A stretch of 64,000 bases of DNA from Flavobacteriales bacterium (GTDB taxonomy: Bacteria > Bacteroidota > Bacteroidia > Flavobacteriales > Schleiferiaceae), in NCBI GenBank assembly GCA_012269745.1, contig JAAXJR010000050.1, positions 31,473 to 95,472 of the forward strand, in the 5' to 3' direction. Below the pieces are notes generated by a model. The model searched no databases, was not told where the DNA came from, and saw nothing but the letters and a program-made list of their open reading frames with translations. This document shows, one piece after another, positions 46,646-56,170 of this stretch; position 1 is the stretch's first letter; every line of letters begins with the position of its first letter. A program made the translations under genes and the position numbers.

Positions 46646-47329
46646 TTAAACTTGGACCCAAGTACCTACCAGCGCGCTAAGACCCATACTTATCGTACCC
46701 CATATCGCAACGCGTGTAACGGCTTTAAGGATTGAACTTCCACCAATCTTTGCGCTTATTCCTCCAAGTAAGGCTAGGAATGAGATACTGAAGACATATT
46801 CAGCCCAATAAAGTTGTTTAGGATCGAACATGAAAACAAGGGCAAAGGGTAGTAGTCCACCCAAGACAAAGCTTAGAGCACTGGCACCTGCTGCCTGTAG
46901 TGGTTGCGCAGCAGTAATTTCATTAATCCCTAATTCGTCTCTGGCGTGAGCTGCGAGGGCATCGTGCTCATGCAATTGACGAGCAACTTCTGCTGCGGTC
47001 TCGGGTTGTAGGCCACGGCGTTCATAGATTTTAGCCAATTCTCGTTCTTCCAATTCCGGCATTTCCTCAAGCTCTTTAGCTTCACGAGCGATATCCGCGG
47101 CTTCAATATCAGCCTGGCTGCTAACACTTACATATTCACCGGCGGCCATACTCAAGGCACCGGCCACTAATCCTGCTAGAGATGCGATGGCGATGGGTTC
47201 AACCTTACCGGTGGCAGATGCAACACCAACTGCGATACTGCTGACACTCAGTATTCCGTCATTCGCGCCCAACACGGCTGCTCTAATCCAATTGGATCTA
47301 TTGACGTAATGTTCTTCTAATTGGCTCAT
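46646..47329 (-). CDS. VIT1/CCC1-family Fe2+/Mn2+ transporter
   Basis: A 227-residue inner-membrane protein of the VIT1/CCC1 family, which exports or stores iron and manganese. The first part, [19 protein letters not shown], the following [19 protein letters not shown], and a cytosolic Glu-rich hairpin ([19 protein letters not shown]) that binds metal are diagnostic. Four further helices complete the channel. The start overlaps the stop of the hypothetical gene at 47326 (ATGA). Metal preference cannot be stated. Confidence 0.9.
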   Translation of the reverse strand: MSQLEEHYVNRSNWIRAAVLGANDGILSVSSIAVGVASATGKVEPIAIASLAGLVAGALSMAAGEYVSVSSQADIEAADIAREAKELEEMPELEERELAKIYERRGLQPETAAEVARQLHEHDALAAHARDELGINEITAAQPLQAAGASALSFVLGGLLPFALVFMFDPKQLYWAEYVFSISFLALLGGISAKIGGSSILKAVTRVAIWGTISMGLSALVGTWVQV

Positions 47330-47706
47330 TGATAATGAAGTTCAAAGATAAGTTCAGAAGTTAGGGTATCTAAGCTAGCAAACCAACGCGTATCCTCATT
47401 ACTTCCTTCATTTATAAAAAGGTGACCTTCGGACCAATGAAAATACTTTTCAGCGTAGTCTGTTTTTTCCTGACCTGTTTTGAGTAGATGGAAGCTTACC
47501 GTGCGTTTAGTCCCGGTGAGTTCACAATAATTTCTCTTGATTTGAGGAATATCTATGCCAGTTCTAAGCTCAATGTGGTCAATGTTGAACTGATTGCAGT
47601 CCATACTGTAGTATATGTTCTTCACGAGGGATCTGCATCCTTGCATGAGCAATAGAGGTATTGCTATAATCACTGCGATGAGTATCAAAAGATTACGAGT
47701 TTTCAT
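47326..47706 (-). CDS. Hypothetical N-terminally anchored protein
   Basis: A 126-residue protein with a hydrophobic N-terminus (LLILIAVIIAIPLLLMQGC) that could be a lipoprotein signal or a membrane anchor; the lipobox is poor. The rest has several Cys and a Trp-rich end (YFHWSEGHLF, TRWFASLD). I recognise no family. It overlaps the VIT gene by four bases and is probably co-transcribed with it. Confidence 0.65.
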   Translation of the reverse strand: MKTRNLLILIAVIIAIPLLLMQGCRSLVKNIYYSMDCNQFNIDHIELRTGIDIPQIKRNYCELTGTKRTVSFHLLKTGQEKTDYAEKYFHWSEGHLFINEGSNEDTRWFASLDTLTSELIFELHYQ

Positions 47707-47782
47707 TGCTGCTGGTTTAAGTATTTAGTCGTTTTGTTGAATTTGAAACAACAAAAAGCTATAAAAATTGCATTTGATTCAA

Positions 47783-47790
47783 TAAATTTG
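47783..47790 (+). promoter_or_regulatory. -7 promoter box for gltB
   Basis: TAAATTTG, an exact TAnnTTTG match, 35 bases before the gltB ATG. Confidence 0.55.
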
Positions 47791-47825
47791 CAATTCCCTT
47801 AAAATTTCAACCGAAATCATCGTCT

Positions 47826-50800
47826 ATGACTAGGAAGCCGATCGAACTATCACAGGAAATTAAGGAACAAGATGGACTTTACCACCCATCATTCGAACAT
47901 GATTCTTGTGGAATCGGATTCGTAGCGAATCTTGACGGACATAAAAGTCGCAATGTAGTTCAGGGTGCACTTACCATGTTGGAGAATATGGAGCATCGTG
48001 GTGGACAAGGCGCAGAGCCAACCTCAGGTGATGGAGCAGGTATATTGGTTCAAATTCCACATAAGTTTCTTGCTACCGAGGTGAGCGAATTAGGTTTCAG
48101 TCTTCCGAAACCAGGAACATACGGGGTTGGAAACACCTTTTTCCCAAAAGAAAAGGCCTTACAACGCAAGTGCATCTTAGAGTTAGAGAAGTACGTTACG
48201 AATTTCCAGCTTGAACTCATAGGCTACCGAAGAGTTCCGGTCAACAACGAGCCATTAGGAAAGAGCGCTAAGGACTCAGAGCCGGCGCATATTCAGTTTT
48301 TCGTGGCGCCGAAAGAGGCGATGGACGAAGATACTTTGGAGCGCAAGATGGTCGTGCTGCGTAAATACGCCAACCGTACCATTCATCAGCTATTTCCATC
48401 GACTTACGATAGTTTTTACATCAGCTCGCTCAGTTGTAGAACCTTGATTTACAAGGGCCAATTAACCACTGAGCAGTTGCAGCAGTACTTCTTAGACCTG
48501 CAGCGCGATACTTTTGAAAGTGCTTTGGCGCTAGTTCACAGCCGTTTTTCAACCAACACCACCCCGAAGTGGAAATTGGCCCAGCCGTTCCGCTACATTG
48601 CGCACAACGGGGAAATCAACACCATTGCGGGAAACGTCAATGGCATGAGCAGCAAGACTGCATTATTCAAGGACAGCTTGTTTTCTGAGCAAGAATTAGA
48701 GCTCATACACCCAATCTGTGACGTTCGTCGCTCGGACAGTTCGAACCTAGATAACGTCGTTGAGATTTTAACAGCCTCAGGTCGTTCGCTTCCTCATGCG
48801 ATGATGATGTTGGTACCAGAGGCGTATGAGAATGACGCCAATATGCCACAGTACAAAAAGGATTTCTACGGATACCATGCCCACCTCATGGAGGCGTGGG
48901 ACGGTCCTGCTTCGTTATCCTTTACTGATGGGAAGGTGGTAGGCGCCGTACTAGATCGTAACGGACTGCGTCCTTCGCGCTACACCTTAACCAAGGATGG
49001 AATGGTGATTATGTCGTCGGAAGCAGGCTCACTGCCTGTTGAACCGGCGAATGTTTTGAAGAAAGGCCGTCTAGAGCCGGGTAAGATGTTTGTTGCTGAT
49101 TTGCAGCAAGGCCGCATCATCACGGACGAAGAGCTCAAAGAGGACATTTGTAAAGCCAAACCTTATGGCCAGTGGTTGGCCGATGGTGAGCTTAGGCTAG
49201 AAGATCTCCCTGCGGTCAATGAAAAAGCTTTAGGAAACAGCACCTACGAAGAACGTTTGCGCTTCCATGGGTATACGAAAGAAGAGGTAGAGCGCGTCCT
49301 ACTCCCTATGTTCAATGAAGCCAAAGAGGCAATTGGTTCTATGGGAGCGGATAACCCAATTGCTGCGCTGAGTGAGCAACCACAGCACTTGAGTCATTAC
49401 TTCCGCCAGCGTTTTGCACAGGTAAGTAATCCACCGATTGACAGTATACGCGAGCGTTCAGTGATGTCTTTGACAGCGCTTTTGGGCAAGACACGAAATG
49501 TCCTAGACGCTACCGATGAGCACTGCCGTAAGATTCGTATTGAACAACCGGTATTGACCAACGGCGAACTACAGAAATTGCGCAACATATCGGCGCCAGG
49601 CTTTGCTTCGCATGAAATTGAAAGTCTGTTTTATGCAGATAATCCGGAGACTGGACTAGAAAACGCCATCAAGAGTATCTGTAAGGAGGCAGATTTTGCC
49701 GTGAAATCGGGCAATAATCTACTGATTATCTCCGACCGCAATGCCGATAAGAATCGAGTGGCTATTCCGTCGCTTTTAGCTGTGGGCGCCATTCATCACT
49801 ACTTGATTAAACAAGGTGTACGTTCTAATGTTAGCTTGGTTGTTGAATGTGGAGATGCGAGAAGCACCCATCATTTTGCGACGCTTTTAGGCTACGGAGC
49901 CAATGCGATTAACCCGTACATGGTGTACGATATCCTGCGCCATTCCTTGAAGGAAGGCAGGGTAGAATCTACTTCAGCTAATACTGAGTTAGACGCTTAT
50001 TTTGAAAAGGTTAAGAATTACCAAAAGGCAATCGGTAAGGGGCTTTTGAAGATCTTCGCCAAGATGGGAATCTCTACTTTGGAGAGTTACCAGGGCGCTC
50101 AGATTTTTGAGCCTATAGGACTCAACGGTCGAGTGGTCGGAACGTGTTTCCGTGGCTCACTAAGTCGTATTGGTGGATTGGACTTTGAGCACATCGCGAA
50201 GGAGCAATTGGACAAACTCTCTCTGGCATTAAATGATGCTGAAGAGACCTTGCCTTACGGCGGGGTGTACCATTGGCGCGTGAATGGTGAGTACCACCAT
50301 ATGAATCCGCGTACCATTACAGCTTTACAACGCGCTTGTCGTGAAGGCAATTACGAGCACTTCAAGAATTACAGTGCATTACTAGACGGGAACGGTCGCT
50401 CGTTGCGCCACCTGTTGGAATTCAAACAGCGTCCATCTGTTCCACTGGAAGAGGTGGAAGCGGTAGAAAGCATCTTGAAGCGCTTTGCTACTGGGGCCAT
50501 GTCTTTTGGTTCTATATCACACGAAGCCCACAGCACGCTTGCAGTGGCGATGAATAGAATAGGGGCTAAATCGAACTCAGGTGAAGGCGGCGAAGACGAG
50601 ATTCGCTTTGGCACCAAGGAGAACGGCGATAGCGAAAACAGTGCAATTAAGCAGATCGCTTCAGGCCGATTCGGGGTGACAATCAATTACCTCGCGAACG
50701 CTGTTGAACTACAGATTAAAATGGCTCAGGGTGCAAAACCTGGTGAAGGTGGGCATTTGCCTGGGCACAAGGTGGACGATTGGATCGGTCGAGTACGCCA

Positions 50801-52349
50801 TTCTACCCCGGGGGTAGGTTTGATTTCACCGCCGCCACACCACGATATTTATTCTATTGAGGATTTGGCCCAATTAATCTATGACCTCAAACGTGCCAAC
50901 CCTAAGGCAAGAGTGAGCGTGAAGCTTGTTTCTTTAGCTGGGGTAGGAACTATCGCTACGGGTGTTGTAAAAGCCAAGGCCGATACCGTGCTTATCTCGG
51001 GAATGGACGGAGGTACCGGTGCTTCACCACTGAGTTCCATACAGCACGCAGGTGTGCCGTGGGAATTAGGCTTGGCAGAGGCGCATCAGACCTTAGTGAG
51101 TAGCCGATTAAGAGACCGCGTATTACTCCAAACCGACGGGATGATTCGCACCGGTAGAGATTTGGCCATTGCCACCTTACTAGGTGCTGAAGAATGGGGC
51201 GTTGCCACGGCTGCTTTGATAGCAGAAGGGTGTATCATGATGCGTAAGTGTCATTTGAATACCTGCCCAGTAGGTATTGCGACGCAGAATCCAGAGCTGC
51301 GCAAGTTGTTCTCAGGAAAGCCTGAGCACGTGATCAACATGTTCTCTTTCATGGCGCAAGAACTGCGTGAGATAATGGCGGAATTGGGCTTTAGAACCAT
51401 AGAAGAAATGGTGGGACAAGCGCATGTATTGAAACAGAATACGAAGGCAGGCAACTGGAAAGCGGCATTATTGAATTTAGACCCCTTACTGAAATACGCG
51501 GATTGGAGTAAAACTACCAAGGGATATCCATCGCAGCCTATTCCATCTACTGCCTTAGATACTGCTATGGTGGAGGCTGTGCACAAGTACAAAGCGGATC
51601 CAAATCCGGCGCAGTATTCTTTCGAAATTCTCAACACGGACCGTTCTACGGGGACTACAGCGAGTCACGAAGTAGCTAGATGGCGCGGTAGCGCTGGATT
51701 ACCGGGCGATGCACTCACATTTAACCTTGTAGGTTCTGCGGGTCAAAGCTTTGGTGCTTTTGGCGCAAGAGGGCTGACCTTTGATCTCGTTGGAGAGAGT
51801 AATGACTACACTGGTAAAGGCCTTAGTGGTGCGAAAATTATTATTCGTAAACCTGAAGATGCCACGATTGTAGCGCACGACAATATCATTTGTGGTAACG
51901 TAGCCTTGTACGGAGCGACCTCCGGTGAGCTTTATGTAAACGGGATTGCCGGTGAACGTTTCTGTGTACGAAATTCAGGTGCCAAAGCCATTGTAGAAGG
52001 TGTGGGGGACCACGGATTGGAATACATGACCGGTGGTGAAGCCATCATCTTGGGTACCACGGGTAAAAACTTCGGTGCAGGGATGAGTGGTGGAATCGCT
52101 TACGTCCTAGACGCCGACGGCACTCTTGAAAGCAGATTTAACAACGATAGCGCTGATCTAGAGCAGCCAACAGCCGAAGACTTAGCCTACTTACAATCTC
52201 GTATTCAGGCACATTTGGACCATACAGGTAGTGAGCGTGCTAAGGCATTGCTTGGCGATTGGAATACTGCTTCAGGCCAATTTGTCAAAGTATTCCCAAG
52301 AGATTACAAACGAGTTCTAGAAGCGAAAAAAGCACAAGCACATGGGTAA
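47826..52349 (+). CDS. gltB: Glutamate synthase large subunit
   Basis: A 1507-residue enzyme that, with GltD, converts glutamine and 2-oxoglutarate into two glutamates using NADPH. The first 27 residues are a propeptide: the mature enzyme should begin at Cys28 of HDSCGIGF, the N-terminal nucleophile of the glutaminase. The central FMN domain is seen in EGGEDEIRFG and KPGEGGHLPGHKV, with SGMDGGTGASPLS, and the 3Fe-4S cluster Cys in CHLNTCPVGIATQ (about residues 1140-1150). A beta-helix domain (NVALYGATSGELYV) ends it. The start of gltD overlaps the stop by eight bases. Confidence 0.97.
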   Translation: MTRKPIELSQEIKEQDGLYHPSFEHDSCGIGFVANLDGHKSRNVVQGALTMLENMEHRGGQGAEPTSGDGAGILVQIPHKFLATEVSELGFSLPKPGTYGVGNTFFPKEKALQRKCILELEKYVTNFQLELIGYRRVPVNNEPLGKSAKDSEPAHIQFFVAPKEAMDEDTLERKMVVLRKYANRTIHQLFPSTYDSFYISSLSCRTLIYKGQLTTEQLQQYFLDLQRDTFESALALVHSRFSTNTTPKWKLAQPFRYIAHNGEINTIAGNVNGMSSKTALFKDSLFSEQELELIHPICDVRRSDSSNLDNVVEILTASGRSLPHAMMMLVPEAYENDANMPQYKKDFYGYHAHLMEAWDGPASLSFTDGKVVGAVLDRNGLRPSRYTLTKDGMVIMSSEAGSLPVEPANVLKKGRLEPGKMFVADLQQGRIITDEELKEDICKAKPYGQWLADGELRLEDLPAVNEKALGNSTYEERLRFHGYTKEEVERVLLPMFNEAKEAIGSMGADNPIAALSEQPQHLSHYFRQRFAQVSNPPIDSIRERSVMSLTALLGKTRNVLDATDEHCRKIRIEQPVLTNGELQKLRNISAPGFASHEIESLFYADNPETGLENAIKSICKEADFAVKSGNNLLIISDRNADKNRVAIPSLLAVGAIHHYLIKQGVRSNVSLVVECGDARSTHHFATLLGYGANAINPYMVYDILRHSLKEGRVESTSANTELDAYFEKVKNYQKAIGKGLLKIFAKMGISTLESYQGAQIFEPIGLNGRVVGTCFRGSLSRIGGLDFEHIAKEQLDKLSLALNDAEETLPYGGVYHWRVNGEYHHMNPRTITALQRACREGNYEHFKNYSALLDGNGRSLRHLLEFKQRPSVPLEEVEAVESILKRFATGAMSFGSISHEAHSTLAVAMNRIGAKSNSGEGGEDEIRFGTKENGDSENSAIKQIASGRFGVTINYLANAVELQIKMAQGAKPGEGGHLPGHKVDDWIGRVRHSTPGVGLISPPPHHDIYSIEDLAQLIYDLKRANPKARVSVKLVSLAGVGTIATGVVKAKADTVLISGMDGGTGASPLSSIQHAGVPWELGLAEAHQTLVSSRLRDRVLLQTDGMIRTGRDLAIATLLGAEEWGVATAALIAEGCIMMRKCHLNTCPVGIATQNPELRKLFSGKPEHVINMFSFMAQELREIMAELGFRTIEEMVGQAHVLKQNTKAGNWKAALLNLDPLLKYADWSKTTKGYPSQPIPSTALDTAMVEAVHKYKADPNPAQYSFEILNTDRSTGTTASHEVARWRGSAGLPGDALTFNLVGSAGQSFGAFGARGLTFDLVGESNDYTGKGLSGAKIIIRKPEDATIVAHDNIICGNVALYGATSGELYVNGIAGERFCVRNSGAKAIVEGVGDHGLEYMTGGEAIILGTTGKNFGAGMSGGIAYVLDADGTLESRFNNDSADLEQPTAEDLAYLQSRIQAHLDHTGSERAKALLGDWNTASGQFVKVFPRDYKRVLEAKKAQAHG

Positions 52350-53754
52350 GGATACCGGATTTTTAGAAGTAAATCGCCAAGGGCCAGCAATGCGCCAGCC
52401 TGAGGAGCGGGTTAAAGATTACAAAGAACATTACTTACCGCTAGGCGAAAGAGCTACCGAGCAAGCTTCGCGCTGTATGGACTGTGGTGTGCCTTTTTGT
52501 AACTCTGGATGTCCACTAGGCAACCGTATTCCTGAGTTTAACGACGCAGTGTACCGTGGCGACTACAAGGAAGCATACAGCGTTTTACGCACTACGAATA
52601 ACTTCCCTGAATTCACGGGTAGAATTTGTCCTGCGCCTTGTGAGGCAGCCTGCGTATTGGGCATTAACAACAACCCGGTAACTATTGAATTCATTGAAAA
52701 AGAAATCAGTGAGAAGGCCTGGGAAGAAGGTTGGGTGGTGCCTAAGCTGCCCGTGGTTAGAACGGGTAAAAGCGTAGCCGTTGTAGGTGCAGGCCCTGCT
52801 GGTTTAGCCGCTGCGGACCAATTGAACCAAAAAGGCCACCGTGTTAAAGTCTTTGAACGCGATGCTCGTGTTGGAGGACTACTGACCTACGGTATTCCAG
52901 ATTACAAGCTTGAAAAGCATGTAGTGGCTCGCCGAGCGGCCATCATGGAAGAAGAGGGTGTGGTATTTCAGTGCAATACGGAGATTGGCACGGACATTAC
53001 GCTAGAGGAATTACGTGAATCTTTCGATGCTGTACTTATCACTATTGGTTCAAAGCAACCTCGAGACATCCGTGCGAAAGGCAGAGAGGCTAAAGGCGTC
53101 CACTTTGCCATGGACTTCTTGCACTTGAACAACCAGAAGGTTGCAGGCGATGCGCCTGTAGGTGAGGACATCACAGCCAAGGATAAAACTGTTTTGGTCA
53201 TAGGCGGGGGAGATACAGGTTCGGATTGTATCGGTACCTCTATTCGTCAAGGAGCTAAGGAGGTGATTCAGGTGACCATTGAAGAGCAACCACCGTTGGA
53301 GCGCGCTGAGAATAACCCATGGCCAGAGTGGCCGAAGATTATGCGCACGTCGTCTTCTCATGAAGAAGGCTGTGAACGTATATGGGGATTGAATGCAACC
53401 TCTTTCAATGCGGATGAGCAAGGAAATCTGGTAAGTGTGAGCTTTGATGAAGTTCGCGGTGAGGAACTGGCCGGTAGATGGCAATTTGTTCCAACCGGTA
53501 CCCAGCGTACTATTGAATGTGATATGGCGGTATTGGCTATTGGTTTTGTGCATCCCGAGCACGAAGGTCTCGTGAGCGGTGCAGGCTTATCAACAGATCC
53601 ACGAGGAAATATTGCTGCAGAAGGTTTCAAGACGAGTATGGAAGGTGTATTCACTGCTGGTGATGCGCGCAGAGGGCAAAGCTTGGTAGTTTGGGCCATC
53701 GCTGAAGGTCGTCAGGCAGCTGATGCAATTGATGTATCTTTAGCAGAAAGCTAA
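52342..53754 (+). CDS. gltD: Glutamate synthase small subunit
   Basis: A 470-residue NADPH-oxidising flavoprotein subunit that feeds electrons to GltB. Two N-terminal Cys clusters bind 4Fe-4S centres (CMDCGVPFCNSGCPLG and ICPAPCEAACVLG). The FAD site is VAVVGAGPAGLAAADQL, and the NADPH site VLVIGGGDTGSDCIG. The closing FAD motif VFTAGDARRGQSLVVWA is present. The start overlaps the gltB stop by eight bases, which couples equal synthesis. Confidence 0.97.
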   Translation: MGKDTGFLEVNRQGPAMRQPEERVKDYKEHYLPLGERATEQASRCMDCGVPFCNSGCPLGNRIPEFNDAVYRGDYKEAYSVLRTTNNFPEFTGRICPAPCEAACVLGINNNPVTIEFIEKEISEKAWEEGWVVPKLPVVRTGKSVAVVGAGPAGLAAADQLNQKGHRVKVFERDARVGGLLTYGIPDYKLEKHVVARRAAIMEEEGVVFQCNTEIGTDITLEELRESFDAVLITIGSKQPRDIRAKGREAKGVHFAMDFLHLNNQKVAGDAPVGEDITAKDKTVLVIGGGDTGSDCIGTSIRQGAKEVIQVTIEEQPPLERAENNPWPEWPKIMRTSSSHEEGCERIWGLNATSFNADEQGNLVSVSFDEVRGEELAGRWQFVPTGTQRTIECDMAVLAIGFVHPEHEGLVSGAGLSTDPRGNIAAEGFKTSMEGVFTAGDARRGQSLVVWAIAEGRQAADAIDVSLAES

Positions 53755-53759
53755 AGACC

Positions 53760-54437
53760 TTGAAATACCTATACATTGCCGTCGTTGCGCTGCTTTTGGC
53801 GTGTACATCGGAAGAACAACCCACAGAAATCGCATTATTTAACGGTGAAGACCTGAGTGGTTGGCACCTGTACAACGAGGAAAAAACACCGTCAATTTGG
53901 TCTGTCGAAGATGGACTGTTAACGTGCGATCCCAGCAATGACGGTGCTTTTGGCGATCTGGTGACGGATCTTTCCTACGAAGGCGATTACATTTTTCAAT
54001 GCAGTTGGCGTGTCGATTCTGCCGGCAACAGCGGTATTTTCTTTCATGTATTAGAAACCCAGAGCCTCGCTGCTCCCTGGATGAGTGGAGTAGAGTACCA
54101 AATTCTTGATCATAGCGATACCACCAGCCATAACTATGGTGACCCTACACGCATGAGTGGTGCTCTTTATGGTTTTCAGGAATTGCCAGATTCTTTGGTT
54201 TATCACCAAGGGGATTGGAACCAAACAGAGGTTCACATGAGAGGCGGTGTGATCACCTACTTCTTAAACGGGATTCAGACGGCGCAGATGGATTTGAACA
54301 GTGCATCTTGGAAGGCTACGGTAGCGGCATCTAAATTCGAGGAATACGGCGTTTTCGGAAAGCCGAGAAACGGACGTATAGGTCTACAAGCTTGGAAAGG
54401 CCGTGTCCAATTCAAGGACATCACCCTAAATCGTTAA
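53760..54437 (+). CDS. DUF1080 lipoprotein (3-keto-disaccharide hydrolase-type fold)
   Basis: A 225-residue exported protein with a LamG-like DUF1080 beta-sandwich. The start codon is TTG (position 53760); no in-frame ATG precedes the signal segment YLYIAVVALLLAC, whose Cys is a good lipobox. IALFNGEDLSGWHLY, GDYIFQCSWRV, NSGIFFHV, YQILDH and WNQTEVHMRGGVITYFLNG are typical of the family, some members of which hydrolyse 3-ketoglycosides. It lies six bases after gltD, although a functional link is doubtful. It overlaps the convergent tspO by four bases. Confidence 0.85.
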   Translation: MKYLYIAVVALLLACTSEEQPTEIALFNGEDLSGWHLYNEEKTPSIWSVEDGLLTCDPSNDGAFGDLVTDLSYEGDYIFQCSWRVDSAGNSGIFFHVLETQSLAAPWMSGVEYQILDHSDTTSHNYGDPTRMSGALYGFQELPDSLVYHQGDWNQTEVHMRGGVITYFLNGIQTAQMDLNSASWKATVAASKFEEYGVFGKPRNGRIGLQAWKGRVQFKDITLNR

Positions 54438-54886
54438 TTATTCTGCAGTGCGTAGGCGTTTAGCGTAATCGCGATACTTAGCCACACCACGTAAGGAGTA
54501 AGTAGCCAGGTAAGCTGCGGCAGATAGGGTTTTGCCTTGATGGCCATGAAGCCAACTACAAAGACCAACAGGGTGATTTCAATCAGAGCGATTCCCATCC
54601 AGTTCAGGTCGAAGAACAGTGGATTCCAAAGGATATTGAGGACCAATTGGACCCCATAAATCCATAAAATGGTCTTGCTAAGTGCTTCAATTTGAACGGC
54701 TTTATTCATGAAAATGCTTAGACAGACCATAATCAAGGTCCACGAGGCGCCAAATACCCAGCCCGGAGGCGTCCACGGGGCTTTATTGAGGTTCGTATAC
54801 CAACTGCCCATAGGGCCTTCGCCCATCAGGTAGCTGCCCAAAGCAAGGGCACCAAAATTCAAAACGAAAAAGAGCAGGAGTCTCAT
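54434..54886 (-). CDS. tspO: TspO/MBR family membrane protein
   Basis: A 150-residue, five-helix membrane protein that binds porphyrins and cholesterol-like ligands. WTPPGWVFGASWTLIM, ILWNPLFF and TPYVVWLSIAITLNAYAL are the conserved TspO segments with their aromatic residues. Bacterial members respond to oxygen, light or stress through tetrapyrrole. The start overlaps the stop of the 59-residue membrane protein (ATGA), so the minus-strand run is an operon. Confidence 0.92.
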   Translation of the reverse strand: MRLLLFFVLNFGALALGSYLMGEGPMGSWYTNLNKAPWTPPGWVFGASWTLIMVCLSIFMNKAVQIEALSKTILWIYGVQLVLNILWNPLFFDLNWMGIALIEITLLVFVVGFMAIKAKPYLPQLTWLLTPYVVWLSIAITLNAYALQNN

Positions 54887-55062
54887 AATGATTCTTTCAT
54901 AAAAGCTGCGGTGAATAATCCAATTCCCATTCCTGCGATAATTCCACCTACCATGGCGGTTCCTCCTAAAAATGGAATAAGCATAAAACCTAGGCCCATA
55001 CCGAGAAATAGTCCTCCTCCGATAGCGAGTCCTTGTCTCGCAGATATTTTGTTATCCGACAT
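54883..55062 (-). CDS. Small Gly-rich membrane protein, 59 residues
   Basis: A short ORF starting ATG at 55062 (MSDNKISARQGLAIGGGLF) and ending TGA at 54883 within the tspO start (ATGA overlap). It is a hydrophobic peptide with two membrane helices, the first GLFLGMGLGFMLIPF and the second GGIIAGMGIGLFTAAF, in a glycine-zipper spacing. It also overlaps the 3' end of the PepSY gene by 11 bases. The tight overlap with both neighbours in one operon is the best evidence that it is real. Function unknown; a small subunit for one of its neighbours is possible. Confidence 0.7.
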   Translation of the reverse strand: MSDNKISARQGLAIGGGLFLGMGLGFMLIPFLGGTAMVGGIIAGMGIGLFTAAFMKESL

Positions 55063-55546
55063 ACAGCATAATTATTGCAAGAATGATACCGCCGATTGTG
55101 TACCAAAGCCCTTTCTTAAAAATAGGCGATTTTGGAACAAACATGAAGAATGAACTTATCGCAAAGAAGAATAAGGATGCCCCGAAGAACATGTTGAAGT
55201 AGTACAACGGATCGTTTGTAGTAGCCTTGTGTAAATGTGTAATCTTATCGAGCCAACCTGGTAATTCTTTGGCGGTATATTTTGCTTCTCCAGTTTCAGG
55301 ATTGTAAGCTCCTTGCTCAAAAACCAACATGGTTCCGTCGTTATCAATCACTTTTAGATTTCGAATTCTCAAGGCGCGGCCAAGTGTTTCTTCGGTGAGG
55401 CCTGCTTCGACGGTGATTTCTTTTTGAACCTCTTGTTTGAAGGTATCTGTAGTTCTAAAAATGAGGGTAATGCCTGAAACAGCATAAATCATCATGATTC
55501 CAGCTAGGAAAAAGCCGAGGTAGCGGTGTAGGATTCTAAAGGTCAT
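55052..55546 (-). CDS. PepSY-associated membrane-helix protein
   Basis: A 164-residue inner-membrane protein. The first helix HRYLGFFLAGIMMIYAVSGITLIF is the PepSY-associated TM pattern, with a periplasmic loop of about 80 residues (EETLGRALRIRNLKVID) and a second block of helices near the end (FNMFFGASLFFFAISSFFMF). It is related to PepSY proteins such as those of siderophore or membrane-reductase systems. It precedes the small Gly-rich protein and tspO; a DUF975-like membrane protein gene lies two bases upstream. A role in membrane electron transfer or heme handling is guesswork. Confidence 0.8.
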   Translation of the reverse strand: MTFRILHRYLGFFLAGIMMIYAVSGITLIFRTTDTFKQEVQKEITVEAGLTEETLGRALRIRNLKVIDNDGTMLVFEQGAYNPETGEAKYTAKELPGWLDKITHLHKATTNDPLYYFNMFFGASLFFFAISSFFMFVPKSPIFKKGLWYTIGGIILAIIMLYVG

Positions 55547-55548
55547 AT

Positions 55549-56139
55549 TTAATCGACAATATATTCGTCGTCAAATGTATCTCTTTTGTTGCCTCGAATT
55601 TCAAGGTAGAAATTGGCATTGGTTACTTGGATGTATGGAGCAAGTAAAAGGAAGCCAAAGCCTAATGTAAGTACACAAAGGATGCCTAATAAAAGGTACC
55701 TGAGGCATAGAATGAAGTAGGTTGTCTTGTATCCTTTCATCATGTTCCAGCTTTGCTGTAGCGCCTTGATACCGTCTGTCTCTGGATTTTCAGCGATGAT
55801 AAAGAAGGTTTGACTAAGACCAAGGGCAATTATGATTCCTGGGATGATTAGGAAAACGATTCCGGCGCCTACTAAAACTGACATTAGGATATAGGCAACG
55901 AGGGGATTCACGAAGTTTTTAAATCCGTCAAAAATGCGTTCTAATCGAGGCTCGTTTCCTTTAGCCACGTCTAACGACCACATTGCTAGTCCCACAGAAA
56001 AATGACCAAGGACTATAATGCCTACAGTAGAGATGGATACTACTCCGATAATGATGTTAGCTACAAGAAGGGTAAGGACAGCAATGATCCATATGTTGCT
56101 CAGCTGTTCGCGTGCGGCAGAGGTGATTCTAGAAATCAT
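55549..56139 (-). CDS. DUF975-like integral membrane protein
   Basis: A 196-residue protein with about five hydrophobic helices. The pattern GHFSVGLAMWSLDVAKGNEP, then RIFDGFKNFVNPL, then VFLIIPGIIIALGLSQTFFII, resembles the DUF975 membrane family. A soluble C-terminal tail (IRGNKRDTFDDEYIVD) follows. The function is unknown. It begins the four-gene minus-strand run (DUF975-like, PepSY, small protein, tspO). Confidence 0.72.
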   Translation of the reverse strand: MISRITSAAREQLSNIWIIAVLTLLVANIIIGVVSISTVGIIVLGHFSVGLAMWSLDVAKGNEPRLERIFDGFKNFVNPLVAYILMSVLVGAGIVFLIIPGIIIALGLSQTFFIIAENPETDGIKALQQSWNMMKGYKTTYFILCLRYLLLGILCVLTLGFGFLLLAPYIQVTNANFYLEIRGNKRDTFDDEYIVD

Positions 56140-56170
56140 GGTTAAGAGTGTTTAGTTGTAAATACCTAAT

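Noticed and set aside
53050..53562. 170-codon minus-strand ORF
   Set aside because: Antisense to the FAD/NADPH domains of gltD; no coding character.
54911..55153. Plus-strand ORF of 80 codons beginning with GTG
   Set aside because: It is antisense to the 59-residue Gly-rich protein and PepSY genes, Pro-rich by complementing Gly codons, and has no family resemblance.
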